Positions 30,692 through 39,367 are shown, numbered from the stretch's first letter. The stretch is 64,000 bases of DNA from Micromonospora tulbaghiae (GCF_900091605.1 NZ_FMCQ01000006.1:233940-297939); one strand, 5' to 3'. The notes: generated by a model not told the origin, from the sequence alone. Program-made: numbers and translations.

Positions 30692-32323
30692 CTAGTCCAG
30701 CTCCAGCAGGCCCTGTTCGGACACCACGCGCACGGACAGCGTCTTGTAGCCCACCTCGTCGAAGAGGACGGTCATCCGGTCCTCCTCGTAGCTGAGCACC
30801 AGGCCGGCGCCCCACTCGGGGTGGCGTACCTGGCTGTGCACCGGGAACGGCCCGACGGCGCCGTCACCCGCCACACTGGTGCCCGCGTGGCAGTTGTCGC
30901 AGTGCCCGCAGACCTCGTTCATCTGCTCACCGAAGTACGCCAGCAGGGCCTGGCCCCGGCAGCCGGTGGTCTCGGCGAACGCGCGCATCATGTCGGTACG
31001 CGACCGGGTCACGGTCTGCTGCCGTTCCGCCTCGGCCAGCGCGGCGCGGCCGGACTCGGCGGCGGCCGGGGCGTACCGGGGCGCGCCGATACGCTGCTTG
31101 GCCCGTGGCTCGGCCGCCCCGACCTGCTCCAGCAGGGACAGGTACTGCCCCAGCTTGCGCGGGCCGAGGCCGGTCAGCTCGCGCAGCTCCTTGCGGTTGC
31201 GGGCCTTGCCGCGCAGCACCGCGGCGAGCTCGGTCAGTTCTTTCTCGTCCGGCAGGCCGCCGCTGAAGTAGCGCTGGAGGCCGACGTCCTCGGAGCGCCA
31301 CAGCAGCAGCACCCGGGCGGGCGAGCCGTCGCGTCCGGCCCGGCCGATCTCCTGGAAGTAGCTGTCCGGCGAGTCGGGCAGCGCCATGTGCGCCACCCAG
31401 GCGATGTTCGGCTTGTCGATGCCCATGCCGAACGCCGACGTGGCCACCATGATCGGCACCCGGTCGGCCAGGAACGCCTCGTGCAGCTCGTGCCGGGCCG
31501 CTGTGGGCATGCCGCCGTGGTAGAAGTCGGCCGGGTAGCCGGCGCCGGTGAGGCGCTCGGCCAGCTCCTCGGCCGCCCTGCGGGTCGGCACGTAGATGAT
31601 GCCGGGCCGCTCGTCGTCGCTCAGCAGCGCGATGAGCCGACGCCACCGGTAGTCCTCGGTCGGGCAGTGGGCCACCTCCAGGAAGAGGTTCGGCCGGTCC
31701 AGCCCGGAGACCACCACCTCCGGCTCGCGCAGCCGAAGCCGGGCGATGATGTCGTCGCGTACCGGCGGGGAGGCGGTCGCGGTGAGCGCCACCACGGGCG
31801 GCCGGCCCAGACCGTCGATCAGGTGACCGAGGGCCAGGTAGTCCGGCCGGAAGTCGTGACCCCACGCCGAGATGCAGTGCGCCTCGTCGATCGCCACCAG
31901 CGCCGGCTTCAGCTCGCGTACCTCGGCGAGCCGGTCCGGGTTGCTCAGCGCCTCCGGCGTGATGAACAGGAACTCCGCGCGCCCGGCGCGGATGTCCTCG
32001 ATCGCCTCGGCCTGCTGGGCGGCGCTCTCGTCCGAGCTGATCCGCACCGCGCGCAGCTCCGGACGCTGCCGTTCGTTGAGCGCGGCGATCTGGTCCTGCT
32101 GCAACGCCAGCAGCGGGGAGATCACCACCGTCGGGCCGGGGATCAGGCTGGCCGGGATCTGGTAGATCGCCGACTTGCCGGCGCCGGTGGGCAGCACCAC
32201 CAGGGCGTCGCGGCGCTTCATGACGGCGCGCATGGCGGCGAGCTGGTTGGGCCGCAGCGCGGTCCAGCCGAACAGGTTCCGCGCCGCCCGGCGCAGGCTG
32301 GTGGAGTGCGTGGTCAGTTTCAT
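30692..32323 (-). CDS. recQ: RecQ-family ATP-dependent DNA helicase
   Basis: The 543-residue 3'-5' helicase carries Walker A LPTGAGKSAIYQIPA, the DEAH box AIDEAHCISAWGHDFRPDY, SFGMGIDKPNIAWVAH-like motif V and QEIGRAGRDG motif VI. The RecQ zinc-binding region is present (CRGQALLAYFGE with the Cys cluster CGHCDNC). It lacks a C-terminal HRDC domain, as do many actinobacterial RecQ proteins. It acts in recombination and fork repair. The frame opens with TTG at 32326, but ATG at 32323 is 6 nt from GAGG and is preferred. Confidence 0.92.
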   Translation of the reverse strand: MKLTTHSTSLRRAARNLFGWTALRPNQLAAMRAVMKRRDALVVLPTGAGKSAIYQIPASLIPGPTVVISPLLALQQDQIAALNERQRPELRAVRISSDESAAQQAEAIEDIRAGRAEFLFITPEALSNPDRLAEVRELKPALVAIDEAHCISAWGHDFRPDYLALGHLIDGLGRPPVVALTATASPPVRDDIIARLRLREPEVVVSGLDRPNLFLEVAHCPTEDYRWRRLIALLSDDERPGIIYVPTRRAAEELAERLTGAGYPADFYHGGMPTAARHELHEAFLADRVPIMVATSAFGMGIDKPNIAWVAHMALPDSPDSYFQEIGRAGRDGSPARVLLLWRSEDVGLQRYFSGGLPDEKELTELAAVLRGKARNRKELRELTGLGPRKLGQYLSLLEQVGAAEPRAKQRIGAPRYAPAAAESGRAALAEAERQQTVTRSRTDMMRAFAETTGCRGQALLAYFGEQMNEVCGHCDNCHAGTSVAGDGAVGPFPVHSQVRHPEWGAGLVLSYEEDRMTVLFDEVGYKTLSVRVVSEQGLLELD

Positions 32324-32372
32324 CAAGCGCCTCAGCTACCCCCGGCGATCCCGCGCGAAACCGCCGCCCGGC

Positions 32373-33323
32373 TCACCGGAGCCGGGGCAGTACCTCGCGC
32401 CGGTACAGGTCGAACAGGCCCTGCCAGTGCGGGCCGGTGTTCGCCACGTAGACCTCGTCGTAGCCGGCCTTGGCGTACTCGTCGATCATCTCCAGGTGGG
32501 CGTCGGCGTCGCGGCCGCAGACGAACGCCTCCCGCACCTGCTCGGGCCGCACCAGTTCGGCGGCCTGCTCGAAGTGCCGGGGCGAGGGGAGCACCTGGGA
32601 CAGCTCGCCCGGCACGCCCGCGTTGGGCCAGCGCTCGTACGCGATCCGCGCGCCCTCGTCGGCGGTGTCGGCGTACGCCGCCTTGAAGCCGCCCTGGCAC
32701 GGCTTGTCGCCGCCGCCGGACTCGCGGAACCGGCGCACCATGTCGGCGTCGGGCATGGTGCTGACGTAGCCGTCGCCGATCCGGCCGGCCAGCTCGATCG
32801 ACTTCGGGCCGAACCCCGAGACGTAGATCGGCGGGGGCGTGTCCGGCCGGGTGTAGATCCGGGCGTGCTCGATCGTGTAGTGCTTGCCGTGGTGGTTGAC
32901 GAACTCGCCGCGCCACAGCTCGCGGATCACCTCGACCGCCTCCTCCAGCATCTCCAGCCGCACGTCGGTCTGCGGCCAGGCGTCGCCGAAGATGTGCTCG
33001 TTGAGAGCCTCGCCGGTGCCCACCCCGAGCACGAATCGACCCTCGTGCAGCACCGCGCTGGTGGCCGCCGCCTGCGCGATCACGGCCGGGTGGATGCGCA
33101 TGGTCGGGCAGGTGACCGCCGTGGTCACCGGCAGCCGGCAGACCTGGCTGAGCGCCCCGATGGTGGACCAGACGAACGGGCTCTGGCCCTGCGCGTCGAC
33201 CCACGGGTGGTAGTGGTCGGAGATCCACAGTGCCTCGAAGCCGGCCTGCTCGGCGCCGCGCGCCTGGGCCAGCAGTTCCGCCGGGGTGTACTCCTCGCTG
33301 GACAGGAAGTAGCCGATCTTCAT
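32373..33323 (-). CDS. LLM-class F420-dependent oxidoreductase
   Basis: The 316-residue luciferase-like monooxygenase-fold protein closely resembles the F420-dependent glucose-6-phosphate dehydrogenase-related group. Its N-terminus is MKIGYFLSSEEYTPAELLAQ, and it has ALWISDHYHPWVD, SPFVWSTIGAL, FVLGVGTGEALNEHIFGD and PPIYVSGFGPKSIELAGRIG. Such enzymes use the deazaflavin F420 as hydride carrier, consistent with an actinomycete. The exact substrate (G6P or another) cannot be settled from these motifs. GAGAGGG lies 8 nt before the ATG at 33323. The next gene upstream on this strand is a 40-residue membrane protein. Confidence 0.88.
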   Translation of the reverse strand: MKIGYFLSSEEYTPAELLAQARGAEQAGFEALWISDHYHPWVDAQGQSPFVWSTIGALSQVCRLPVTTAVTCPTMRIHPAVIAQAAATSAVLHEGRFVLGVGTGEALNEHIFGDAWPQTDVRLEMLEEAVEVIRELWRGEFVNHHGKHYTIEHARIYTRPDTPPPIYVSGFGPKSIELAGRIGDGYVSTMPDADMVRRFRESGGGDKPCQGGFKAAYADTADEGARIAYERWPNAGVPGELSQVLPSPRHFEQAAELVRPEQVREAFVCGRDADAHLEMIDEYAKAGYDEVYVANTGPHWQGLFDLYRREVLPRLR

Positions 33324-33418
33324 GGTGTGCCCTCTCCGCTGCGACCGGACGGCTTCGTCGTGTCCGGACAGGGCAAGCCCTACCCCCGGCGGCGGGCTCC
33401 AACCCGGCGGGCGCGGGA

Positions 33419-33541
33419 TCAGCGCCGGAACATGGCCCGGATCGCGATCAGCAGGAACAGGCCGCCGACCACCAGGCCGAGCAGGCGTACGCCGGGGATG
33501 TCGGCGGCGCTGGTGGCGTCGGCGAGCGGCAGAGCGGGCAT
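33419..33541 (-). CDS. 40-aa single-helix membrane protein
   Basis: The short minus-strand frame encodes a 40-residue peptide, beginning MPALPLADATSAADIP, then one hydrophobic helix (LLGLVVGGLFLLIAIRAM) and FRR. A GGGAG ribosome-binding site lies about 9 nt before the ATG. The DNA from 33542 to 33557 forms a 6-bp hairpin (GTGGGA/TCCCAC) that would cover this site in the mRNA. The helix with basic C-terminal residues looks like a real small membrane protein. It is 95 bp upstream of the F420 enzyme gene on the same strand. Confidence 0.6.
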   Translation of the reverse strand: MPALPLADATSAADIPGVRLLGLVVGGLFLLIAIRAMFRR

Positions 33542-33580
33542 GTGGGAACTCTCCCACGGGCCGTCGCGGGGCGCCAGCGG

Positions 33581-33608
33581 CTAACAGTAAGGATTGTTGA
33601 CTATTTAG
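33581..33608 (+). promoter_or_regulatory. AT-rich promoter/operator before the GH3 gene
   Basis: CTAACAGTAAGGATTGTTGA followed by CTATTTAG is an AT-rich island with imperfect dyad TAACA/TGTTG and a TTGACT -35-like hexamer at 33596-33601. Similar AT-rich motifs occur before glycosidase genes in actinomycetes; the regulator is not identifiable. Confidence 0.4.
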
Positions 33609-33680
33609 CTGCGCGGTGTGACCATGGCAGCACCCGCCGGCCCTGGCGGGTCCGTGGGGGAGACGGGGGTACGACAGCAC

Positions 33681-35180
33681 ATGAGCGAGCGGACCGTGGG
33701 ATCGACCGGAGACCTGGCGGCGCTCGCCGCCGCCGTCCTGCAACCGGGCTTCGTCGGCACCACACCGCCGCCGTGGGTGTGCCGCTGGCTCGGCGAGGGC
33801 CTCGGCTCGGTCGTCCTGTTCGCCCGCAACGTCGTCGACCACGAGCAGGTCGCCACGCTCACCGCGACCCTGCGCGCCGAGCGGCCCGACGTCATCGTGG
33901 CGATCGACGAGGAAGCCGGCGACGTCACCCGGATCGAGTCCGCCCGGGGCAGCTCCCGTCCCGGCAACTACGCGCTCGGCGCGGTCGACGACCCGGCCCT
34001 GACCGAGGAGGTCGCCCGCGACCTCGGCGCCGAACTGGCAGCCGTCGGCGTCACGCTCGACTACGCCCCGGACGCCGACGTCAACTCCAACCCGGCCAAC
34101 CCGGTCATCGGGGTGCGCTCGTTCGGCGCCGACCCGGACCTGGTCGCCCGGCACACCGCCGCCTGGGTACGCGGCCTGCAGTCCGGCGGCGTCGCCGCCT
34201 GCGCCAAGCACTTCCCCGGACACGGCGACACCCGGGTCGACTCGCACCACGCCCTGCCCCGCATCGGCGGCGACCGGGCCCGCCTCGACGCGGTCGAGTT
34301 GGCCCCGTTCCGCGCCGCCGTGGCGGCCGGCGCGCAGGCGGTGATGACCGGCCACCTGCTGGTGCCGGCGCTGGACCCGGAGCTGCCCGCCACGCTCAGC
34401 CCGCGCGTGCTCGGCGGCCTGCTGCGCGAGGAGATGGGCTTCGGCGGCGTGGTGGTCACCGACGCGGTGGAGATGCGCGCGGTGGCCGACCGGTACGGCT
34501 TCGCCGGCGCCGCGGTGCGCGCTCTCGTGGCCGGCGCCGACGCGATCTGCGTGGGCGGGGAACGGGCGACCGAGGCGGACGCCCGCGAGCTGCGCGACGC
34601 GATCGTCGCCGCGGTGATCGGCGGGGAGCTGCCCGAGGAACGGCTCGCCGAGGCGGCGAAGCGGGTCGGTCAGCTCGCCGCGTGGAGCGTCGCCGCCCGC
34701 GCCCGCCGGGTCGCCGGCCCGCCGTCCGCCGACGGGTCACCGATCGGGCTGGCGGCCGCCCGCCGCGCGGTACGGATCACCGGCGACGCCGGGCTGCTGC
34801 CGCTGACCGGTCCGGCGCACGTGGTGGAGTTCGCGCCTCCGCGCAACATCGCCATCGGCGAGGAGACGCCGTGGGGCATCGCCGCGCCGCTGGCCCACCT
34901 GGCGCCCGGCACCACCACCGCCCGCTACGCCGCCGACGCCGTACCGGCCGACCCGGGCGCGTCGCCCGCCGGCCGGCCGCTGGTGCTCGTGGTACGAGAC
35001 CTGCACCGCCACGACTGGATGCGGGACGCGGTACGCCGGGCGCTCGCCGCCCGCCCGGACGCGGTGGTGGTCGAGCTGGGCGTGCCCGAGCTGGTCACCG
35101 GCGCGGTGCACCTGGCCACCCACGGCGCCACCGCCGCCGCGGCGCGAGCCGCCGCCGAGGTGCTGACCGGGGCGCGCTGA
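33681..35180 (+). CDS. GH3 beta-N-acetylglucosaminidase-like (NagZ type)
   Basis: The 499-residue glycoside hydrolase family 3 protein has the NagZ hallmark KHFPGHGDTRVDSHHALPRI, which includes the catalytic His/Asp dyad loop, followed by GAQAVMTGHLLVPALDPELP and the nucleophile region VVVTDAVEMRAVADRYG. NagZ enzymes remove N-acetylglucosamine from muropeptides or glycans. A C-terminal region (about 370-499) is extra and not the full GH3 C-domain. No signal peptide is seen. The frame opens at 33618 (GTG), but the promoter-like motif at 33581-33608 and the N-terminus favour ATG 33681. A role in peptidoglycan recycling is inferred. Confidence 0.85.
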   Translation: MSERTVGSTGDLAALAAAVLQPGFVGTTPPPWVCRWLGEGLGSVVLFARNVVDHEQVATLTATLRAERPDVIVAIDEEAGDVTRIESARGSSRPGNYALGAVDDPALTEEVARDLGAELAAVGVTLDYAPDADVNSNPANPVIGVRSFGADPDLVARHTAAWVRGLQSGGVAACAKHFPGHGDTRVDSHHALPRIGGDRARLDAVELAPFRAAVAAGAQAVMTGHLLVPALDPELPATLSPRVLGGLLREEMGFGGVVVTDAVEMRAVADRYGFAGAAVRALVAGADAICVGGERATEADARELRDAIVAAVIGGELPEERLAEAAKRVGQLAAWSVAARARRVAGPPSADGSPIGLAAARRAVRITGDAGLLPLTGPAHVVEFAPPRNIAIGEETPWGIAAPLAHLAPGTTTARYAADAVPADPGASPAGRPLVLVVRDLHRHDWMRDAVRRALAARPDAVVVELGVPELVTGAVHLATHGATAAAARAAAEVLTGAR

Positions 35181-35182
35181 CT

Positions 35183-35223
35183 CCCGGCCCGGCCGGGCGG
35201 GGAGGTCCCCCGGCCGGGCCGGG
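35183..35223. terminator. Bidirectional hairpin terminator
   Basis: Perfect 15-bp arms (35183-35197 and 35209-35223, built of CCCGGCC/GGCCGGG) with an 11-nt loop. It lies between the convergent GH3 and GNAT genes. Confidence 0.8.
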
Positions 35224-35225
35224 CC

Positions 35226-35513
35226 TCACGGCTCGTCGACCACCAGGTCGGCGTACTCCGGGTGGCGCTCGATGAACGAGGCCACGAACGGGCACTGCGC
35301 CACCACCCGGCCGCCCCGGGCGCGGACCTGGTCCAGTGCGCCCCGGACCAGCGCCGCGCCGACGCCCTGACCCTGGAACCGGTCGTCGACCTCGGTGTGG
35401 GTGAAGACCAGCGTCTCGCCCCGGAGCGTGTAGGCGGCGAACCCGCCCAGCGCGTCGTCCACCAGGATCTCGAAGCGGCGCTTGGCGGCGTTCTCCTCGA
35501 CCAGAAAACTCAC
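35226..35513 (-). CDS. GNAT-type N-acetyltransferase (YjdJ-like)
   Basis: This 95-residue minimal GNAT domain of the YjdJ type contains FEILVDDALGGFAAYTLRGE, TEVDDRFQGQGVGAALVRGA (acetyl-CoA loop) and PFVASFIERHPEYADLV. Such proteins acetylate small molecules or proteins; the target is unknown. It starts GTG at 35513 inside the stop of the upstream aminotransferase-like gene (GTGA overlap), so translation is coupled and the two are co-transcribed. Confidence 0.87.
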   Translation of the reverse strand: MSFLVEENAAKRRFEILVDDALGGFAAYTLRGETLVFTHTEVDDRFQGQGVGAALVRGALDQVRARGGRVVAQCPFVASFIERHPEYADLVVDEP

Positions 35514-36736
35514 CGGATCATTCTCCCTCCGGGCCCGGCCAGCCGGTCAAGTTCGGCCAGCAGCCGGTCCACCTCGTCGACGGTGTTGTAGTGGTAGACA
35601 CTGGCCCGCACGGCGCCGCCGCTGCCTCGCAGACCCATGGCGTGGAAGTACTCGTAGGCGTAGTAGTCACCGTTCGACAGGCACAGGCCCGCCTCGCCGA
35701 GCGCCGCCGCGGTCTGCGCCGGGGTCAGTCCGGCCACCCGGAACGACACCGTCGGGCAGCGCCGGGCGGGTGAGCCGTACACGGTCACGAACGGGCGGTC
35801 GGCCAGCCCGGCGAGCAGCCGGTCGAAGACGGCCTCCTCGTGCGCCTGCGCGGCGGCCAGCCCGGCGCGTACCCGCTCCCGCCGGTCGCCGGTCGCGGCC
35901 GGATCCAGGCCGGCCAGGTGGTCCACCGCGGCAGTCACGCCGGCCAGCAGCGGGAAACTCGGCGTGCCGTACTCGAACCGGTCCGGCGCCCCGTCGGCGG
36001 AGGGGAGCAGCTTCGCCGGGCGCAGCGCCTCCCAGCGCGCCGGGTCGGCGACCATCGCCGCCAGGTGCGGCCCGGACCACTTGTACGCGCTCGTCACCAG
36101 GAAGTCCGCGCCGAGCGAAGCCAGATCGGTCGGGCCGTGCGGCACCGAGTGCACGCCGTCCACGCACACCAGCGCGCCGGCGGCGTGCGCGATCTTGGCG
36201 ATCGCCGCCACGTCCGGCACGGTGCCGATCGCGTTGCTGCCGGCAGTCACCGCCACCAGCCGGGTGCGTTCGGTGACCAGGTCGGCGTACTGGCCGGCGG
36301 GCAGTTCGCCGGTCGCCGGGTCGAACTCGGCCCAGCGCACCGCGGCGCCGGACGCCTGCGCGGCCTGCACCCACGGGCGGACGTTCGCGTCGTGGTCCAG
36401 CCGGGAGACCACCACCTCGTCGCCCGGACGCCAGCCGGCGCCGAGCGTCCGGGCCAGCGTGTACGTCAGCGCTGTGGCGCTCGGCCCGAGCACCACGCCC
36501 GACGGCTGCGCGCCGAGCAGGTCGGCGACCGCGGCCCGCGCCCCGGCGACCAGGCCCAGCGCCCGGCGGCCGGGCAGGAAGGCGGTGCTGCGGTTGCCCG
36601 TCGCGGCGCGCATCGCGCCGGCCACCGCCTCGACGACAGCGGCGGCGGTCTGGGTGCCCCCGGCGCCGTCGAAGTGGGCGAATCCCTCGCCCAGGGCAGG
36701 GTAGGCGGCCCGGACCCGGGCGACGTCGAAAGCCAT
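35510..36736 (-). CDS. Cysteine desulfurase-like class V aminotransferase
   Basis: The 408-residue PLP enzyme belongs to the class V family often named cysteine desulfurase-like (VC1184 type). It has FAHFDGAGGTQTAAAVVEAV, PSATALTYTLARTLG, VSRLDHDANVRPWVQA, VDGVHSVPHGPTDLASLGAD, the PLP-lysine region FLVTSAYKWSGPHLA, and CPTVSFRVAGL. A desulfurase-type active-site Cys loop is not obvious, so the substrate may not be cysteine. It is not part of an isc/suf cluster here. The start ATG at 36736 has TAGGGT 6 nt upstream. It is coupled to the downstream GNAT. Confidence 0.85.
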   Translation of the reverse strand: MAFDVARVRAAYPALGEGFAHFDGAGGTQTAAAVVEAVAGAMRAATGNRSTAFLPGRRALGLVAGARAAVADLLGAQPSGVVLGPSATALTYTLARTLGAGWRPGDEVVVSRLDHDANVRPWVQAAQASGAAVRWAEFDPATGELPAGQYADLVTERTRLVAVTAGSNAIGTVPDVAAIAKIAHAAGALVCVDGVHSVPHGPTDLASLGADFLVTSAYKWSGPHLAAMVADPARWEALRPAKLLPSADGAPDRFEYGTPSFPLLAGVTAAVDHLAGLDPAATGDRRERVRAGLAAAQAHEEAVFDRLLAGLADRPFVTVYGSPARRCPTVSFRVAGLTPAQTAAALGEAGLCLSNGDYYAYEYFHAMGLRGSGGAVRASVYHYNTVDEVDRLLAELDRLAGPGGRMIR

Positions 36737-36742
36737 CCCGGC

Positions 36743-36748
36743 ACCCTA
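36743..36748 (-). promoter_or_regulatory. -10 box TAGGGT, leaderless-type
   Basis: On the minus strand TAGGGT ends 6 nt before the ATG at 36736 of the class V aminotransferase gene. Confidence 0.45.
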
Positions 36749-36821
36749 GCGCGCACCACGGACACCCCGCCCGGCGTGGCCGCCCCGCGCTCGCCCCGCC
36801 GCCGCGGTGGAACGGGCCGCC

Positions 36822-36827
36822 TATCCT
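36822..36827 (+). promoter_or_regulatory. -10 box TATCCT, leaderless-type
   Basis: TATCCT ends 7 nt before the GTG at 36835 of the lipoprotein gene, on the opposite strand to the TAGGGT at 36743. Confidence 0.45.
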
Positions 36828-36834
36828 TGGGCGG

Positions 36835-37194
36835 GTGACGATCCGACGCGCCACCTCCGCCCCCGCCCGCCGCGCCGCCGGTCTGCTCGCCGGCCTCGCC
36901 CTCGGCGCCGCACTGCTCGCCGGATGCAGCTCCGAAGGTGCCGAGACCGACTGCGGCCTCGACGCCTGCACGATCACCTTCGACCGCGGCGTGGCGGCCA
37001 GCGCCCGGATCCTCGGCGTCGAGGCGAAGCTGATCGGCGCCGACGGCGACCAGGTCACGGTCGAGGTCGCCGGGGAACAGCTCTCGCTCACGGTGGGCCA
37101 GCAGGCCACCGAGGTCGCCGGCTTCCAGGTCAGCCTGGACAGCGTCGACGAGCAGCAGGTGGTGGTGCGGGTCGCCCGCGACCTCGCCGGCTGA
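36835..37194 (+). CDS. Putative lipoprotein, unknown function
   Basis: The 119-residue protein carries a lipoprotein signal: an Arg/Ala-rich start, hydrophobic helix (LLAGLALGAALLAG) and the lipobox ending LLAGC with Cys31. The mature part is small, acidic and beta-rich (TITFDRGVAASARILGVEAK, VTVEVAGEQLSLTVGQQATE, VSLDSVDEQQVVVRVARDL). Two Cys at the mature N-terminus may form a disulphide (DCGLDAC). It should be anchored on the outer face of the membrane. Function is unknown. GTG 36835 is preceded by TATCCT at 7 nt. Confidence 0.8.
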   Translation: MTIRRATSAPARRAAGLLAGLALGAALLAGCSSEGAETDCGLDACTITFDRGVAASARILGVEAKLIGADGDQVTVEVAGEQLSLTVGQQATEVAGFQVSLDSVDEQQVVVRVARDLAG

Positions 37195-37207
37195 TCCGTT
37201 TCGGCCG

Positions 37208-37247
37208 TCCCGGCGGGCGGCGACGTTTGGAAAATCGCCCGCCGGGA
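37208..37247 (+). terminator. Hairpin between lipoprotein and DUF1206 genes
   Basis: Perfect 12-bp arms TCCCGGCGGGCG (37208-37219) and its complement (37236-37247), with a 16-nt loop. The right arm abuts the GGGAG before the DUF1206 start, so besides terminating transcription it could affect translation of that gene. Confidence 0.6.
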
Positions 37248-37259
37248 GATTGAGGGCTC

Positions 37260-38081
37260 ATGTCTCTCACCCGGAACGCCGGAGCCACCGCCACCCAGGC
37301 TCGAAACAGCCGGTGGCTCGAACTGTTGACCCGTGCCGGCTTCATCGGTTACGGAATCGTGCACCTCCTCCTCGCCTGGCTGGCGCTGCAGATCGCCTTC
37401 GGCAAGTCGGGCGAGGAGGGAAACCAGAACGGCGCGCTGCGCACCCTCGGTGAACAGCCGCTCGGGAAGTTCCTCCTGATCGCGATGGCGGTCGGCCTGT
37501 TCGCCATGGCGGTCTGGCAGGCCTTCGAGGCGATCTCCGGCCACGTGTCCCGGACCGGCAAGGAACGACTGTTCGAACGGATCGCCTCGGTGGTCCGGGT
37601 CGTCGTCTTCGTCTGGCTCGGCTGGACCGCGATCAAGGTCTTCCAGGACGCCAGCTCCAACGCCTCCGACCAGCAGCAGCAGCTCTCCGAGAAGCTGATG
37701 GCCTCCGACGGCGGCCGGTGGCTGGTCGGGCTGGCCGGCCTCGCGCTCGCCGCGCTCGGCATCGGCATGGTGATCTACGGCCTGAAGAAGAAGTTCGAGC
37801 GCAACCTCAAGACCGGCGAGATGAGCCCGAAGACCCGGCAGCTCACCCGTCGGCTCGGCATGGCCGGGTACGCCTCCCGGGGCGCCGTGTTCGCCATCGC
37901 CGGCGTGCTGGTCGTGCTCGCGGCCGTCAACTACGACCCGGAGAAGGCGCGTGGCCTGGACGCCGCGCTGCGTACGCTGCGCGACCAGTCCTACGGGCCG
38001 TGGCTGCTGGCGCTCATGGCGCTCGGCATCGCCGCGTTCGGTGTCTACTGCTTCTTCCAGTCCCGGTACCGCAAGGTCTGA
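37260..38081 (+). CDS. DUF1206 membrane protein
   Basis: The 273-residue protein contains three copies of the two-helix DUF1206 unit. Each begins with an aromatic/glycine turn: LTRAGFIGYGIVHLLLAWLA, FERIASVVRVVVFVWLGWTA, and LGMAGYASRGAVFAIAGVLV. The second helices include FLLIAMAVGLFAMAVWQAFE and WLLALMALGIAAFGVYCFFQ. Soluble loops are charged. It is widespread in actinobacteria with unknown function, possibly stress or envelope related. The ATG at 37260 is preceded by GAGGG. Confidence 0.87.
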   Translation: MSLTRNAGATATQARNSRWLELLTRAGFIGYGIVHLLLAWLALQIAFGKSGEEGNQNGALRTLGEQPLGKFLLIAMAVGLFAMAVWQAFEAISGHVSRTGKERLFERIASVVRVVVFVWLGWTAIKVFQDASSNASDQQQQLSEKLMASDGGRWLVGLAGLALAALGIGMVIYGLKKKFERNLKTGEMSPKTRQLTRRLGMAGYASRGAVFAIAGVLVVLAAVNYDPEKARGLDAALRTLRDQSYGPWLLALMALGIAAFGVYCFFQSRYRKV

Positions 38082-38156
38082 TCCTGGTCGATACCCGGGC
38101 CGCCGGGCACCATTGGGCCTTTGCCCGATTCCGCCCGTCGGAGGGAGAGAGAGTTC

Positions 38157-39353
38157 GTGCAGAGTTACGTCGTGACCATCGCCGCCGCGCTCGCCGCGGC
38201 GGCGATCGCGTTGGTGCTGGCCCAGGTGGTGCACCGGGTCACCCGCCGCCTCGGCCGCCGCTCGCTGCTGATGACCGAGCTGACCGAGCACGCGCACCGC
38301 GCGTTCCAGGTCGCGGTCACGGTGGCCGCGGTGCAGTTCGCAGTCCGGTTCACCACCGCGTACGCGGTCGGCAGCCCGTGGCGGCAGTTCGTCCTGCACA
38401 CGCTCGTGCTGGCGACGATCGCCGCCGTCGCCTGGCTGGTGGCCTCGCTGCTGGTGGTGGCGGAGGACACCGCGCTGGCCCGGTTCCGGGTCGACGTGCC
38501 GAACAACAGGCACGCCCGCCGGGTGCGTACACAGGTGGTGCTGCTGCGCCGGCTCACCATCGCGGTGATCGTGATCCTCACGGTCGGCGTGATGCTGATG
38601 ACGTTCCCGGCCGTACGCGGAGTCGGCGCCGGTGTGCTGACCTCCGCCGGTGTGATCGCCGCGGTCGCCGCGCTCGCCGCGCAGAGCCTGCTCGCCAACG
38701 TCTTCGCCGGCCTGCAGCTCGCGTTCAGCGACGCGGTACGCCTGGACGACGTGGTGGTGGTCGAGGGGGAGTGGGGCCGGATCGAGGAGCTGACGCTCAG
38801 CTACGTGGTGGTGCAGATCTGGGACGACCGCCGGCTGATCCTGCCCACCTCGTACTTCACCAGCCGGCCGTTCCAGAACTGGACCCGTACCGAGGCGGCG
38901 GTACTCGGCACCGCCGAGTTCGAGCTGGACTGGGCAGTTCCGGTGCAGGCGATGCGGGAGGAACTGCGCCGCCTGTGCGAAGGCACCGAGCTGTGGGACG
39001 GCCGGGTCTGCGTGCTCCAGGTGACCGACGCGACCGGCGGCATGGTCAAGGCCCGCGCGCTGGTCAGCGCCGCCGACGCGGGCAGCCTGTGGGACCTGCG
39101 GTGCCTGGTCCGCGAGCACCTGGTGACCTGGGTACGTGACCAGCGCCCGACCGCCCTGCCCCGGCTGCGCGCCGAGTTCGGCGACACCACCGGCCCGCTG
39201 CCCTGGCAGGCGATGCAGCCGCGCCGCCCGGTGCGCCGTCCGGCCGGCACCGAGGCGCCCGACGACGCGCGTGTCTTCGGCGGCAGCGACGACGGTGAGG
39301 CCCGCAGCGAGACGTTCGTGGGCCGGGAGGAGCACGCCGAGGCACGTCGCTGA
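38157..39353 (+). CDS. MscS-family mechanosensitive channel
   Basis: The 398-residue channel protein has four predicted N-terminal helices (QSYVVTIAAALAAAAIALVL; FQVAVTVAAVQFAVRF; LVLATIAAVAWLVASLLVV; LTIAVIVILTVGVMLM). The MscS pore helix follows (VLTSAGVIAAVAALAAQSL, then LANVFAGLQLAFSDAVRLDD), then the beta-domain (VVVVEGEWGRIEELTLSYVV, LILPTSYFTSRPFQNWTRTE). It releases solutes on hypo-osmotic shock. The C-terminal 60 residues are disordered. The frame opens at a TTG (38121) that lacks a ribosome-binding site; GTG at 38157 follows GGAGGGAGAG. Confidence 0.88.
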   Translation: MQSYVVTIAAALAAAAIALVLAQVVHRVTRRLGRRSLLMTELTEHAHRAFQVAVTVAAVQFAVRFTTAYAVGSPWRQFVLHTLVLATIAAVAWLVASLLVVAEDTALARFRVDVPNNRHARRVRTQVVLLRRLTIAVIVILTVGVMLMTFPAVRGVGAGVLTSAGVIAAVAALAAQSLLANVFAGLQLAFSDAVRLDDVVVVEGEWGRIEELTLSYVVVQIWDDRRLILPTSYFTSRPFQNWTRTEAAVLGTAEFELDWAVPVQAMREELRRLCEGTELWDGRVCVLQVTDATGGMVKARALVSAADAGSLWDLRCLVREHLVTWVRDQRPTALPRLRAEFGDTTGPLPWQAMQPRRPVRRPAGTEAPDDARVFGGSDDGEARSETFVGREEHAEARR

Positions 39354-39367
39354 CCCGTACCCCGATC

